A DNA stretch of 64,000 bases, from contig CAVUIW010000005.1 in assembly GCA_963741525.1 (NCBI GenBank), positions 1-64,000 on the forward strand, read 5' to 3'. Shown piece after piece: positions 54,940 to 63,570 of the stretch. Made by a program: the position numbers and the translations under genes. The notes below the pieces were generated by a model. That model did not search any database and had not been told where the DNA came from. It saw nothing but the letters and a program-made list of their open reading frames with translations. Positions within the stretch are counted from its first letter, which is position 1; every line of letters starts with the position of its first letter. The stretch comes from JANNSX01 sp963741525 (GTDB lineage: Bacteria; Pseudomonadota; Alphaproteobacteria; Rhizobiales; Hyphomicrobiaceae).

Positions 54940-55692
54940 ATGGAGTTCGACATGCTTTTGCGCGACCGCAAGCTTGCCATCACCGGGGCGGGGCGGGGCC
55001 TGGGTGCCGCCCTCGCCATTGTCGCCGCCGACAAGGGCGTGAAGTCCGTTCTGCTCGGACGGAACCGGGAAAACTTGAGCGCGGTTGCCGAGATCATCGA
55101 GCGGCGGACGTCCACACGGCCCGACACGATCGCTTGCGACCTCGCCGATACCGGCAGCGCTGCCGCCGCCGCCGACATGCTTTTGCAGCGCCATGCCGAT
55201 CTCGACGGCATCGTCCACAACGGCACCATGTGGCTGCCGGGCGCCTTCGACACCGTCACCGACGAGCAGATGGCGCAAACCGTCGGCTCGGCCGTTACCG
55301 GCGCGCTGATCCTGACGCGGCGACTGTTGCCGTTTCTCAAGACCCGCATGCGCGCGGACATTCACACGGTGGTCTCGATCTCCGGCCTGCCGAATGTGCG
55401 ACTGCTCGGCGCGTCGGTCGCCTTCCGTGCGGCAAAGGCCGCGCAGGACGGCTTCGTGCAGGGGCTAGCGGAAGAGCTTTCGGGAACCTCGGTGCGCGTC
55501 TCGGCCGTTTATCCCGGCAACATCGAGGACATCTCGCCGCTCGATCCGGCCTGGATCGCGCCGCGCGGACCTCGTGATCCGCTCACCAATCGCGAGGTCG
55601 TGGATTCGATCCTTTTCACGCTCGCCATGCCGCCCAATGTCTCGATCCGTACGCTCGTGATCGAACGTGCCGCCGGCGATGTGCTGGCATGA
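54940..55692 (+). CDS. short-chain dehydrogenase-like protein with altered active site
   Basis: The 250-residue protein has a Rossmann fold: KLAITGAGRGLGAALAIVAA with the G-x3-G-x-G cofactor motif, and DLDGIVHNGTMWLPGAFD. The catalytic Ser is likely S146 or S148 (VVSISGLPN). At the Y-x3-K position it has F162-R-A-A-K166, so the catalytic Tyr is Phe. It may bind NAD(P) without classical activity. Its stop overlaps the GrdB-like gene by four bases, so both are made together. Confidence 0.85.
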   Translation: MEFDMLLRDRKLAITGAGRGLGAALAIVAADKGVKSVLLGRNRENLSAVAEIIERRTSTRPDTIACDLADTGSAAAAADMLLQRHADLDGIVHNGTMWLPGAFDTVTDEQMAQTVGSAVTGALILTRRLLPFLKTRMRADIHTVVSISGLPNVRLLGASVAFRAAKAAQDGFVQGLAEELSGTSVRVSAVYPGNIEDISPLDPAWIAPRGPRDPLTNREVVDSILFTLAMPPNVSIRTLVIERAAGDVLA

Positions 55693-56597
55693 GCAGGGAC
55701 GTTTCGCAGCCCATCCGCTACCTCGCGCGCATCGCCACCTATTATGAGGCGCTCGGCTTTGGCGAGCCCTATCGCTTCGCGCAGTTCGACGATGTGCCGT
55801 TCGCGCCGATACGGAAGCCGCTCAGCGAGGCGCGTGTCGCGCTCGTGACAACCGCAGCACCGTACAAGCCTGAGCTCGGCGATCAAGGCCCGGGTGCTGC
55901 CTATAACGCCGCCGCAAAGTTCTACGAGGTTTACGCGCACCCCATCGAGCCGCCGCCGGATCTGCGCATCTCGCATGTGACCTACGACCGCAAGCACACG
56001 AGCGCGGAGGATCCGGAAACCTGGCTGCCGCTTGCCGCTTTGAAAGATGCCGAGCGCGAGCGCCGCATCAGGTCCGTCAGCCCCCGCGTTTACGGATTTC
56101 CGACGAACCGCAGCCAACGGACATCGACCGAGAACGATGCGCCGGCGCTGCTCGAGCTCATGCGCGTGGACAACGTCGACGCCGCCGTGCTCGTCGCCAA
56201 CTGTCCGGTCTGCCACCAGTCGATCGCGCTCGCCGCGCGCCACCTCGAAGTGAACGGCTTGCCCACCGTCGTCATGGGTTGCGCCAAGGACATCGTCGAG
56301 CACGTGAGCGTGCCGCGCTTCCTATTCTCGGATTTCCCGCTCGGCAATGCGGCGGGGCGGCCTCACGATCCGGCCTCGCAACGCGAGACGCTCGCTCTGG
56401 CTCTCAGCCTGCTCGCGACGGCCACTGCCCCGCGCACGACGGTCCAGTCGCCGCACGTCTGGTCCGATGACCCAAGCTGGAAGCTCGACTTCTCGAACGC
56501 CGAGCGCATGACGCCCGAGCAAATCGCAGAGGCGCGGCGCAAATTCGATGCGGGAAAAGAGGTGGCGCGAAGGCTCCGGGAGCCGGGCGGCGGGTAG
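55689..56597 (+). CDS. GrdB-like reductase component, Cys variant
   Basis: The 302-residue protein resembles subunit B of glycine/sarcosine/betaine reductase. It has ARVALVTTAAPYKPELGDQG, VSPRVYGFPTNRSQR, and the active-site-like C172-P-V-C175 in VLVANCPVCHQSIALAARH, then LNGLPTV-type GLPTVVMGCAKDIVEH and RFLFSDFPLGNAAGRPHD. In clostridial enzymes the first site is selenocysteine; here it is Cys, and no Sec is possible. Aerobic Proteobacteria carry such proteins with unknown function. Paired by ATGA with the upstream SDR. Confidence 0.8.
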   Translation: MSRDVSQPIRYLARIATYYEALGFGEPYRFAQFDDVPFAPIRKPLSEARVALVTTAAPYKPELGDQGPGAAYNAAAKFYEVYAHPIEPPPDLRISHVTYDRKHTSAEDPETWLPLAALKDAERERRIRSVSPRVYGFPTNRSQRTSTENDAPALLELMRVDNVDAAVLVANCPVCHQSIALAARHLEVNGLPTVVMGCAKDIVEHVSVPRFLFSDFPLGNAAGRPHDPASQRETLALALSLLATATAPRTTVQSPHVWSDDPSWKLDFSNAERMTPEQIAEARRKFDAGKEVARRLREPGGG

Positions 56598-56600
56598 CGC

Positions 56601-56774
56601 CTACTTCTCTTTCCGCACGCCTTTGAACTTCTTCTTGTCCGCCTTCACGTCCATGAACTTGCCCGACTCCGCGTCGCGTTTCACGTAGCGACCGGTCTTC
56701 GGGTTGAGCACCTGCGAGCGGGTCTTCACCGCGCCGACGCGGCGGTCGTCGCCGGCTTCCTTGTTCTTCGCCAT
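56601..56774 (-). CDS. conserved small basic protein
   Basis: The 57-residue protein reads MAKNKEAGDDRRVGAVKTRS, then QVLNPKTGRYVKRDAESGKF and MDVKADKKKFKGVRKEK. It is Lys-rich and has the NPKTG(R/K)YVKRD(A)(E)(S)GKF(M)DVK core of a widespread small protein family. Function is unknown; the charge suggests nucleic acid binding. It is convergent with the GrdB-like gene, four bases apart. Confidence 0.82.
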   Translation of the reverse strand: MAKNKEAGDDRRVGAVKTRSQVLNPKTGRYVKRDAESGKFMDVKADKKKFKGVRKEK

Positions 56775-56937
56775 CTGTCGTCTCCTTTGCGAAATAGGGC
56801 GGACACGGACACAGTCTGCGAACTCGATTGTTGCATGATAGCGGCGGGGAGCGTCGGATGCATCGGGGAATTGCGCTTGCGGATTGCGCCCGATCGCGCC
56901 AAGCTCGGCTAAGCGAATACCACCGGAGTCCAATGCC

Positions 56938-57861
56938 ATGCAGGCCCTTCCGCAGAACGCCTTGCAGACCCGCCCGCTCCATCCCGATTTCGGCGTCGAG
57001 ATCGCCGGCGTCGATCTGAGGCGCCTGCGGGCCGACGACGGCTATCCCGCAATCCGCGAACTCTTCGAGCGCCATTCGCTCCTCTATTTTCCTGAACAGG
57101 CGCTGGACGACGACGACATCGTGCGGCTGGGACGCCTGTTCGGCCCGGTTGAAGATCGCAAGGATACCAAGGACGGCAAATTCGTCGTGCCGAAAGTCTC
57201 GAACCGGCTCGCCCACGACACGATCGAGCCCGCGAGCGAGCGCCAGCTCCTCAATCTCAAGGCCAACATGCTCTGGCATTCCGACAGCACCTTCCTGCCG
57301 GTGCCGGCCTTGTCCAACATCATCACCGCGCGGGTGCTCCCTTCCTCGGGCGGCGCCACCGAGCTTGTGTCCACCCGCGCGGCCTGGCGGCGGCTGCCTG
57401 AGGAGATGAAAGCGCGCGTCCGCGGCGCCGTCCTCTGGCACCGCTACGCCCATTCGCGCGCCAAGATCGATCCCGAGCTCGCGACCGATCCCCTGTTCAC
57501 GCGCTGGTCCGACCAGGCCTGGTATGCGATCTGGCCCAATCCGGTGACCGGCGAGGAGGCACTCTATCTCGCCTCACATGCCTACGGCATCGACGGCCTG
57601 CCGCAGGCCGAGGGCACGGCGCTGATCGACCACCTCGTCGCCGAGGCGACGGGTCCTCAGCACATCTATGCGCACTCGTGGCGGGTGGGCGATGTGCTCA
57701 TCTGGGACGAGCGGGCAACCCTCCACCGCGGCACGCCCTGGCCCTACGAGGAGGAGCGCACGCTTGCGAGCATCTGCGTCTCCTTGAGCGCCAGCGACGG
57801 CCTTGCCGCCATGAAGCCCGCCCGCACCGTCGGCGTCATCGGGGAGCCGCCACGGGTGTGA
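56938..57861 (+). CDS. TauD/TfdA family 2-oxoglutarate dioxygenase
   Basis: The 307-residue non-haem iron enzyme has the metal triad H114-x-D116 in NMLWHSDSTFLPVP and H263 in RATLHRGTPWPYEEE, with an Arg for 2-oxoglutarate 11 residues later (R274). HPDFGVEIAGVDLRRL at the N-terminus is the TauD-type opening. Relatives hydroxylate taurine, 2,4-D or similar acids. Substrate not known; the sulfatase/ABC locus is 47 kb away. Confidence 0.9.
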   Translation: MQALPQNALQTRPLHPDFGVEIAGVDLRRLRADDGYPAIRELFERHSLLYFPEQALDDDDIVRLGRLFGPVEDRKDTKDGKFVVPKVSNRLAHDTIEPASERQLLNLKANMLWHSDSTFLPVPALSNIITARVLPSSGGATELVSTRAAWRRLPEEMKARVRGAVLWHRYAHSRAKIDPELATDPLFTRWSDQAWYAIWPNPVTGEEALYLASHAYGIDGLPQAEGTALIDHLVAEATGPQHIYAHSWRVGDVLIWDERATLHRGTPWPYEEERTLASICVSLSASDGLAAMKPARTVGVIGEPPRV

Positions 57862-57895
57862 TCCGGGGGCGTGCCGGGCAGCACCTCGTTGCCGA

Positions 57896-58027
57896 TCACG
57901 CAGCCAGCCGCGCGTGCGCCTCCAGCGCAGCAAGACAGGCCGCGGCGGCCTCCCGGCCCTTCGCCTTGACGTGCTTCAGGAAGAACGCCCGGTGCTCGGC
58001 ACACATGCGACTGGACAGGTCGCCCAT
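57896..58027 (-). CDS. 43-residue ORF resembling the end of an FCD-type regulator
   Basis: From ATG 58027 to TGA 57896 the frame reads MGDLSSRMCAEHRAFFLKHV, then KAKGREAAAACLAALEAHAR and LAA. The EHRAF(x)...A(K)(x)REAAAACLAALEAH pattern resembles the C-terminal helices of FCD-domain GntR regulators. It is likely a remnant of a larger gene; function as a peptide is doubtful. It ends 35 bases past the TauD stop, convergent with it. Confidence 0.35.
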   Translation of the reverse strand: MGDLSSRMCAEHRAFFLKHVKAKGREAAAACLAALEAHARLAA

Positions 58028-58040
58028 CCACGTGTACTAC

Positions 58041-58066
58041 ACCATTCGGTTAATTAACCGAATGGT
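58041..58066. promoter_or_regulatory. 26-bp perfect palindrome, candidate ArsR operator
   Basis: The two halves ACCATTCGGTTAA and TTAACCGAATGGT meet at 58053/58054 without mismatch. The site ends nine bases before the arsR ATG, so a bound dimer would block translation start and probably the promoter. ArsR/SmtB proteins bind AT-rich palindromes of this kind. It is also close to the start of the divergent short ORF. Confidence 0.75.
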
Positions 58067-58074
58067 CAATTACA

Positions 58075-58425
58075 ATGCGCGACCCACTCAGCCGGACCTT
58101 CGCGGCCCTTGCCGACCCGACGCGGCGCGCCATGCTTGCCCGCCTCTGCGAGGGCGAGGCGAACGTCTCCGACCTGGCCGAGCCATTTCTAGGGGACATG
58201 AGCTTTCCAGCCGTGACCAAGCATCTGAAGGTTCTCGAATCCGCTGGGCTGATCACCAAGGGACGCAACGCGCAGTGGCGTCCTTGCAAGCTCAACGGCG
58301 AGCCGTTGCGCGAGGCCGGGGAGTGGATGGAACAGCATCGCATCGCGTGGGAGGAGCAGCTTGATCGGCTTGGCGCCTATCTGAAGTCCAAGACCAAAGG
58401 AGCCCGTCATGGCCACAAGAAGTAA
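58075..58425 (+). CDS. ArsR-family transcriptional regulator
   Basis: The 116-residue winged-helix protein has RTFAALADPTRRAMLARLCE (helix 1-2), LGDMSFPAVTKHLKVLESAG (recognition helix) and the wing KGRNAQWRPCKLNG. It lacks the Cys metal site ELCVCDL, so it probably does not sense metals. It fits the group paired with SRPBCC genes. The palindrome at 58041-58066 lies just upstream, implying autoregulation. It overlaps the SRPBCC gene by 17 bases. Confidence 0.92.
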   Translation: MRDPLSRTFAALADPTRRAMLARLCEGEANVSDLAEPFLGDMSFPAVTKHLKVLESAGLITKGRNAQWRPCKLNGEPLREAGEWMEQHRIAWEEQLDRLGAYLKSKTKGARHGHKK

Positions 58426-59350
58426 GTCGAACGTGATCTCCCTCACCCGCGTTTACGACGCGCCATTGCAAGCCGTGTGGGACGCCTGGACCATTCCGGA
58501 GGAAGTCGCCCAATGGTGGGGGCCGCGCGGCTTCACGCTGACGACCCACAGCCACGACCATCGCACGGGCGGCCACTGGCACTACACGATGCACGGACCA
58601 GACGGAACAGACTACGAGAACACCACCCAGTATCTCGAAGTCGTGCCCAAGCAGCGCATGGTCTATGACCATGGCGGCCACAAAGATCGCCCGCCACTGT
58701 TCCGCGTCACGGCGCTCTTTACCGAACGCAACGGACGGACCCAGCTCGACATGAGCATGGCGTTCGCAACGCCCGAAGTGGCTTCGCAAATGCACGGCTT
58801 CATCAAGAAGGTAGGCGGCGAGACCACCTGGGATCGGCTGGCCGAGTATCTCGGAAAGAAAGGCGCGGGGGCAGAGCAGTTTTTCATTTCACGCTCGTTC
58901 GATGCCCCCATCGGCCGCATTTACGAGATGTGGACCGATCCGCGGCATCTCGCGAAATGGCTGCCACCGGCGGGTGCCAGCATGCAGTTTCTGCGCACGG
59001 AGCCAAGTGTGGGGGGCACCTCATTCTATGCGATGACGCTCGCCGGCGGTCCGGTGATGTACGGCCGCGTGACCTATCTGGCCGGCGAAAAGCCTGAGCG
59101 CATCGTCTACATGCAACAATTTTGCGACGAGAAGGAGCTGGTGATCCGGCCGCCGTTCTTCGCCAACTGGCCGCTCGCCATGCTCACCACGGTCGAGCTG
59201 GCCTCCGAAAGCCCGGATTGCACGCGCGTGACCATTCGATGGGAACCGCAAGAGGCGACCCCGGCCGACATTGCTGAATTCATCAAACAGCGCGGCAGCA
59301 TGACAGTGGGTTGGACCGGCTCCTTCGACAAGTTGGAGGCTATCGCGTAA
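58409..59350 (+). CDS. protein with two SRPBCC (AHSA1-like) domains
   Basis: The 313-residue protein has two AHSA1-type domains: one from about residue 8 (LTRVYDAPLQAVWDAWTIPE, WWGPRGFTLTTHSHDHRTGG) and one from about 155 (FFISRSFDAPIGRIYEMWTD, KWLPPAGASMQFLRTEPSVG). SRPBCC domains form a deep hydrophobic pocket for small ligands. Single domains usually follow ArsR genes; the two-domain fusion is less common. It likely senses or modifies a hydrophobic compound in the same response. Confidence 0.9.
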   Translation: MATRSKSNVISLTRVYDAPLQAVWDAWTIPEEVAQWWGPRGFTLTTHSHDHRTGGHWHYTMHGPDGTDYENTTQYLEVVPKQRMVYDHGGHKDRPPLFRVTALFTERNGRTQLDMSMAFATPEVASQMHGFIKKVGGETTWDRLAEYLGKKGAGAEQFFISRSFDAPIGRIYEMWTDPRHLAKWLPPAGASMQFLRTEPSVGGTSFYAMTLAGGPVMYGRVTYLAGEKPERIVYMQQFCDEKELVIRPPFFANWPLAMLTTVELASESPDCTRVTIRWEPQEATPADIAEFIKQRGSMTVGWTGSFDKLEAIA

Positions 59351-59564
59351 CAGCGGTGCACTCGAGAGTGTTGCTGCGCACTGCGTTGTCGCTGAAGCGG
59401 GCACGTTGTGGAACGGTCGACCTGCCGCCACCCGGTGGCGACGTGATCGGTCGAATGCGTGTCGACACCCGCCTTGGGGCCTTGGAGCAGCTGGGCACGA
59501 CGATCAGTCTCGCAAGATCAATTAGGATTTCGGCGGCCACATTCCGAAAATAGAGGATCATGCT

Positions 59565-60491
59565 CTACTCCTTCGACCGCCGCATCACGCTGGACGCGGG
59601 CACCGGCGTGACGGGGCCGGGGTAGTAAGGCAAATTGTCGACGCGCGGCGTCCAAATCCCCTTCCGGCGGCAATCCTCGACGTGGAGCGCGATCTCCTCG
59701 AGCGTCGCAAACCAGACCTCGCCGGTGCCCAGCATGTGCTCGATCATTTTTTCGACGCGCAGCCAGCGCGAGAGGCGGCCCGACACGAACGGATGCCAGA
59801 CGGCAATCCACAATCCCCCGCCCACCGTGCGCATCGCCTCGAACTCCGCGAGGAAAATCTCCATCGCGCGATCGGGCGCCATGATCTGCATCTGGAAATT
59901 GAGGTCGATCGAGTGAACGTAAGGCGGCCAGTCGTCGGTCGCCCAACTCGCCGGCAGCTCGACGAGCTCGCCCGGCTTGCTCTTGAGGATGTAGGGCACA
60001 TCGTCGCCCATGAGGGAGGAGTCGTAGAGAAAGCCCTCCTCGATCAGCAGGTCGGTCGTGTTCTTGGAATAGTTGTAGAGGGGTGAGCGATTGCCGCTCG
60101 GACGTTTTCCCGTGTGCTTCTCGATGACCGCGATCGAGCGCTGCATCCAGTAATGCTCTTCGTCGCGGCTGAGCTGGTTCGGCGCCTCGTGGATATAGCC
60201 GTGGAAACCGATCTCGTGGCCATCCTTCACCATCGCCTCGACGGTGTCTGGGTACTGCTCGATGCACCAGGCGGGCACGAAGAAGGTTTGCTTCAGGCCG
60301 TAGCGCCGGTAGGCATCGAGAATGCGCGGCACGCCGACCTTGGGGCCATAGTGCAGCATCGAAATCGTGGAGACGCGGGTGTCGGAATCGCGGGGATGCT
60401 CCAGATGCACGAGGCTGTCGGCATCCATGTCGAAGGTGATGGCGCAGGCGACCTTGGCGCCATGGGGCCAGGGGACGGGATTTCGGATCAT
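59565..60491 (-). CDS. polysaccharide deacetylase-family (PuuE/allantoinase-like) hydrolase
   Basis: The 308-residue NodB-fold metallohydrolase begins MIRNPVPWPHGAKVACAITF with D (FDMDADS) as metal ligand, then HGYIHEAPNQLSRDEEHYWM with His ligands in GFHGYIHE, RPSGNRSPLYNYSKNTTDLL and the late IAVWHPFVSGRLSRW. This layout is that of the cyclic-amide/allantoinase PuuE group, not the chitin-type. Substrate not known; the molybdenum hydroxylase upstream makes a purine-type compound plausible. Confidence 0.88.
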   Translation of the reverse strand: MIRNPVPWPHGAKVACAITFDMDADSLVHLEHPRDSDTRVSTISMLHYGPKVGVPRILDAYRRYGLKQTFFVPAWCIEQYPDTVEAMVKDGHEIGFHGYIHEAPNQLSRDEEHYWMQRSIAVIEKHTGKRPSGNRSPLYNYSKNTTDLLIEEGFLYDSSLMGDDVPYILKSKPGELVELPASWATDDWPPYVHSIDLNFQMQIMAPDRAMEIFLAEFEAMRTVGGGLWIAVWHPFVSGRLSRWLRVEKMIEHMLGTGEVWFATLEEIALHVEDCRRKGIWTPRVDNLPYYPGPVTPVPASSVMRRSKE

Positions 60492-60692
60492 GCCAGTGTC
60501 CTCGCGTGTCGAACGCGGCCTGAGGGTTATCTGCGGCTGCACGGCGAGGACCGCCGGCGAGCCATTATGGTCGTAATCGGGTGGCGACCTCCACGAGGTC
60601 GATGCCGGCGATGGTAACGCGCCGGGCGGGGCCGGCAAGCTGCTCGATGCCCTGGCACATCGCTGTGGCGCTCACTCACGGGTCGCCTCGGG

Positions 60693-63056
60693 TCATGCGG
60701 CGGACCACCGCCCGAAGCCGAGCGCACGCACCACGCGTTCGGGCGTCATCGGCATGTCGACGCGGGCGCCGATGGCGTTGTAGACGGCCTGCGATATCGC
60801 CGAGATGGCCGCGGCGATCGGTGCCTCGCCGGCGCCGCGTGCACCGAACGGGCCGACGGGGTCATAGGATTCGGCGAACAACACGCCGGCCTTGGCCGGG
60901 AAGTCGGCCGCGCGCAGCAGCTTGTAGTCGAGGAAGTTGGCGTTCTTGATCGCGCCTGTCTCCGGATCGAATACAAGCTGCTCATAGAGCGCGAAGCCGG
61001 CGCCGCAGATGGCGCCGCCGATCGCCTGGTTCTTCAGGACTTGCGGGTTGACGACGGTACCGCTGTCCTGGGTCGCCAGATAGTCGGTCAGGCGGATCTC
61101 GCCGGTTTCTATGTCGACCTCGACCTCGGCGAAATGCGCCGCGAAATGCCGCGCGAACGTCGTCGAGGGCGGCATCGGCAGGGCCGGCCGGCCGGTGATC
61201 GAGGAGGTCTGGCCGAGCGTGTCCGAGCGGATCGCACTCAAAACATCGCGGATCGGCACCTGGACGTTGGAGGCGCGGCCGTCACGATGGCGGATGATGC
61301 CATCGGCGATCGTCAGGTCGCTCGCCAGTGCGCCGGCGAAGAACTCGCGGGCCGCGATATCGAGCAGCTGCGCGCGCGCGTCGTTCGCGGCGGCACGCGT
61401 CGCCCAACCGACCCGGTACATCGTGTTGCTGGCGAGCGAGCCGTGGCTCCAGGGGCAGGAATCGGTGTCGCCGGTCTCGATCTCGACCATGTCATAGGAG
61501 ACGCCGAGCGCCTCGGCCGCCACCTGCGACTGTGTCGTCTCGCTGCCCTGGCCCTGGCGGCCGACGCTGCAATGCACCTTGATGCTGCCGTCCGGATTGA
61601 TGCGCACGATCGCGGAGGTCGCGCCCTCGAACTCGACGCCACAGACGTGCGCGCCGGTGCCGACACCGACCGCCCGGCGGATCGGGCCCCTCGCGTGGTT
61701 GGGCGTGCGCCAGCCCTTGAAGCGCTCGCTCCAGCGGAATGCCTCCGCGCCGCGCGTCAGGATCTCGGCCGTGCCGCCGCTCGACAGATGGAACAGCTTC
61801 GGCCAATCGGCCTTCTGCTCTTCCGGGATCGCGGCGATGTACTCTTCCATCGTCTGCTTCATGTTGGCCTTGGAGTGCTGCATGCGCAGCTTCTCGCCGG
61901 CCCGGATCTGGTTCTTGAGGCGGAATGCGATCGGGTCCATGCCGACCTTTTCGGCCAGCGTATCGGCGACGCGCTCGACCGACGCCCCGAGCGTGCAGTC
62001 GCCGACCCCGCGCATGCAGCCGGCCGTCAGGAGGTTGGTATTGACGCCATGCACGGCGTAGTGACCGTTGCGCGCGCGACCCCACATGTCCACGCAGAAG
62101 AAACCGACATCGTCCTTGAAGCCGTAGCCGCCATTGTCGATGATGTGGTCGAACTCGGCGAGCGTGATGGTGCCGTCCTTGGTGCAGCCCATCCGGCCGC
62201 GCGTGCGCTCGATGTGACGGCGCTTGACCGTCGCGATGCACTCCTCGTTGTCGAGCTCGATCTTGACCGGCCGGCCGGCCTTGCGCGCGAGCACGACCGT
62301 CACCAGCATGAAGTTGACGCTCCACCAAAGACCGAACGAGCTGCCGCTCGGCAGCGCCATCACGCGCACTTTGCTCAAGGGGATGCCGAGCGCCTCGTGG
62401 ATGCCGTCGCGCAGCTCCGACGGCGTCTGCGAGGAGGTCCAGACGGTGACCTTGTCGCCGAGCCATTCGGCGATGCAGGCATTGCGGCCGATCGAAGCAT
62501 ATTGCTGGCTGTCATAGGTGATATCGCATTCGGCGATGATCTCGGCTTCCGCTTGTCCCTGCGCCGTGTCGCCCCAGGCGACCACATAGGGGTCGCGGAC
62601 ATTGCCCTCGACGCGGATCTGCGGGGCTTCTGGCCGCATCGCCACCTCCATGTCGACGACATGCGGCAGCAGCTCGTACTCGACCTCGATGAGCGCAAGC
62701 GCCCGCCCGGCGATCTCCTCGGTTCGCGCGGCAACGGCGCAGACCTCGTCGCCGACGAAGCGGACGGTGCCGTCGAGCACCTTGCCGCGCCGGTTGAACC
62801 AGGCGGACTCCCAGTCGTTCTGCGGCACGTCGTGATGGGTGACGACACCGATCACTCCAGGAAGAGCCTCGGCCCGGCTGGTGTCGATCCTGACGATCCG
62901 CGCGTGCGGGTGCGGACTGCGAAGGATCTTTCCATGCGCCATGTTCTGCACGGTCAGATCGACGCCGTATTTGAGCGCGCCCGTGACTTTCTCGACGGCG
63001 TCCTTGACCGGCACGCCCTTGCCGACCACGGAGAAATTGCGCTCGATCTTCGTCAT
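60693..63056 (-). CDS. molybdenum hydroxylase, molybdopterin-binding large subunit
   Basis: The 787-residue subunit belongs to the xanthine dehydrogenase/CO dehydrogenase family. The N-terminal domain reads KDAVEKVTGALKYGVDLTVQ, LRSPHPHARIVRIDTSRAEA. The Mo domain has LPSGSSFGLWWSVNFMLVTV, CMRGVGDCTLGASVERVADT, VHCSVGRQGQGSETTQSQVA and the catalytic Glu in GARGAGEAPIAAAISAIS. It lacks the AYxCxFR loop of true CO dehydrogenase (form I). It hydroxylates an N-heterocycle or aldehyde. ATG 63056 follows GAGGAG. It is the last gene of a three-subunit operon. Confidence 0.93.
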   Translation of the reverse strand: MTKIERNFSVVGKGVPVKDAVEKVTGALKYGVDLTVQNMAHGKILRSPHPHARIVRIDTSRAEALPGVIGVVTHHDVPQNDWESAWFNRRGKVLDGTVRFVGDEVCAVAARTEEIAGRALALIEVEYELLPHVVDMEVAMRPEAPQIRVEGNVRDPYVVAWGDTAQGQAEAEIIAECDITYDSQQYASIGRNACIAEWLGDKVTVWTSSQTPSELRDGIHEALGIPLSKVRVMALPSGSSFGLWWSVNFMLVTVVLARKAGRPVKIELDNEECIATVKRRHIERTRGRMGCTKDGTITLAEFDHIIDNGGYGFKDDVGFFCVDMWGRARNGHYAVHGVNTNLLTAGCMRGVGDCTLGASVERVADTLAEKVGMDPIAFRLKNQIRAGEKLRMQHSKANMKQTMEEYIAAIPEEQKADWPKLFHLSSGGTAEILTRGAEAFRWSERFKGWRTPNHARGPIRRAVGVGTGAHVCGVEFEGATSAIVRINPDGSIKVHCSVGRQGQGSETTQSQVAAEALGVSYDMVEIETGDTDSCPWSHGSLASNTMYRVGWATRAAANDARAQLLDIAAREFFAGALASDLTIADGIIRHRDGRASNVQVPIRDVLSAIRSDTLGQTSSITGRPALPMPPSTTFARHFAAHFAEVEVDIETGEIRLTDYLATQDSGTVVNPQVLKNQAIGGAICGAGFALYEQLVFDPETGAIKNANFLDYKLLRAADFPAKAGVLFAESYDPVGPFGARGAGEAPIAAAISAISQAVYNAIGARVDMPMTPERVVRALGFGRWSAA

Positions 63057-63093
63057 CACACTCTCCTCGGGGAACTGGCTCTCGCGAAAGCGC

Positions 63094-63567
63094 TCACGCC
63101 GGCGCCTGCTGGCGCATCATCGCCGCGGCTTTCATCACGGCCTTCACGATGTAGGGGTAGGCTCCGCAGCGGCAGATGTTGCCGCTCATCGCCATCGCCG
63201 TCTCCTCCTCGGTCGGATCGGGGTTCTCCGCGAGAAAGGCCTTGGCGCTCATGATGAAACCGGGCGTGCAGAAGGCGCACTGGAAGCCCTGCTCGTCGAT
63301 AAAGGCCTGCTGGATCGGATGCAGCTTGCCGGGGGTACCGAGCCCCTCGATGGTCAGGATGCTCCTGCCCTCGGCCTGACGCACGAGCATCAGACAGGCC
63401 GTCGCGGGTTCCCCATCGACGTGGATCGTGCAGGAGCCGCACTCGCCCTCGGCGCAGGAAACGCGCACGCCGATCAGCGAGAGATCGTTCCGCAGCACGT
63501 CAGCAAGCGTCCGGTCGGGTGCGCCCTCGATTTCGTGCGCGCGGCCGTTCACGGTCATTGGGATCAC
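63094..63567 (-). CDS. molybdenum hydroxylase, 2Fe-2S subunit
   Basis: The 157-residue electron-transfer subunit carries two [2Fe-2S] clusters: C38, C43, C46 and C58 in VSCAEGECGSCTIHVDG and onward, and C97, C100, C132 and C134 in FQCAFCTPGFIMSAKAF and SGNICRCGAYP. The start is GTG 63567, with GAGGAG seven bases upstream; the ATG at 63558 lacks a ribosome-binding site. It lies 37 bases upstream of the large subunit and just after the FAD subunit stop. Confidence 0.95.
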   Translation of the reverse strand: MIPMTVNGRAHEIEGAPDRTLADVLRNDLSLIGVRVSCAEGECGSCTIHVDGEPATACLMLVRQAEGRSILTIEGLGTPGKLHPIQQAFIDEQGFQCAFCTPGFIMSAKAFLAENPDPTEEETAMAMSGNICRCGAYPYIVKAVMKAAAMMRQQAPA

Positions 63568-63570
63568 GGG

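Noticed and set aside
60581..60692. Short minus-strand frame MCQGIEQLAGPARRVTIAGI... after the large hydroxylase subunit
   Set aside because: About 31 codons without a clear ribosome-binding site; it looks protein-like but support is too thin.
61041..63254. Plus-strand frame of 737 codons
   Set aside because: It is the antisense of the molybdenum hydroxylase large subunit, which has all family motifs.
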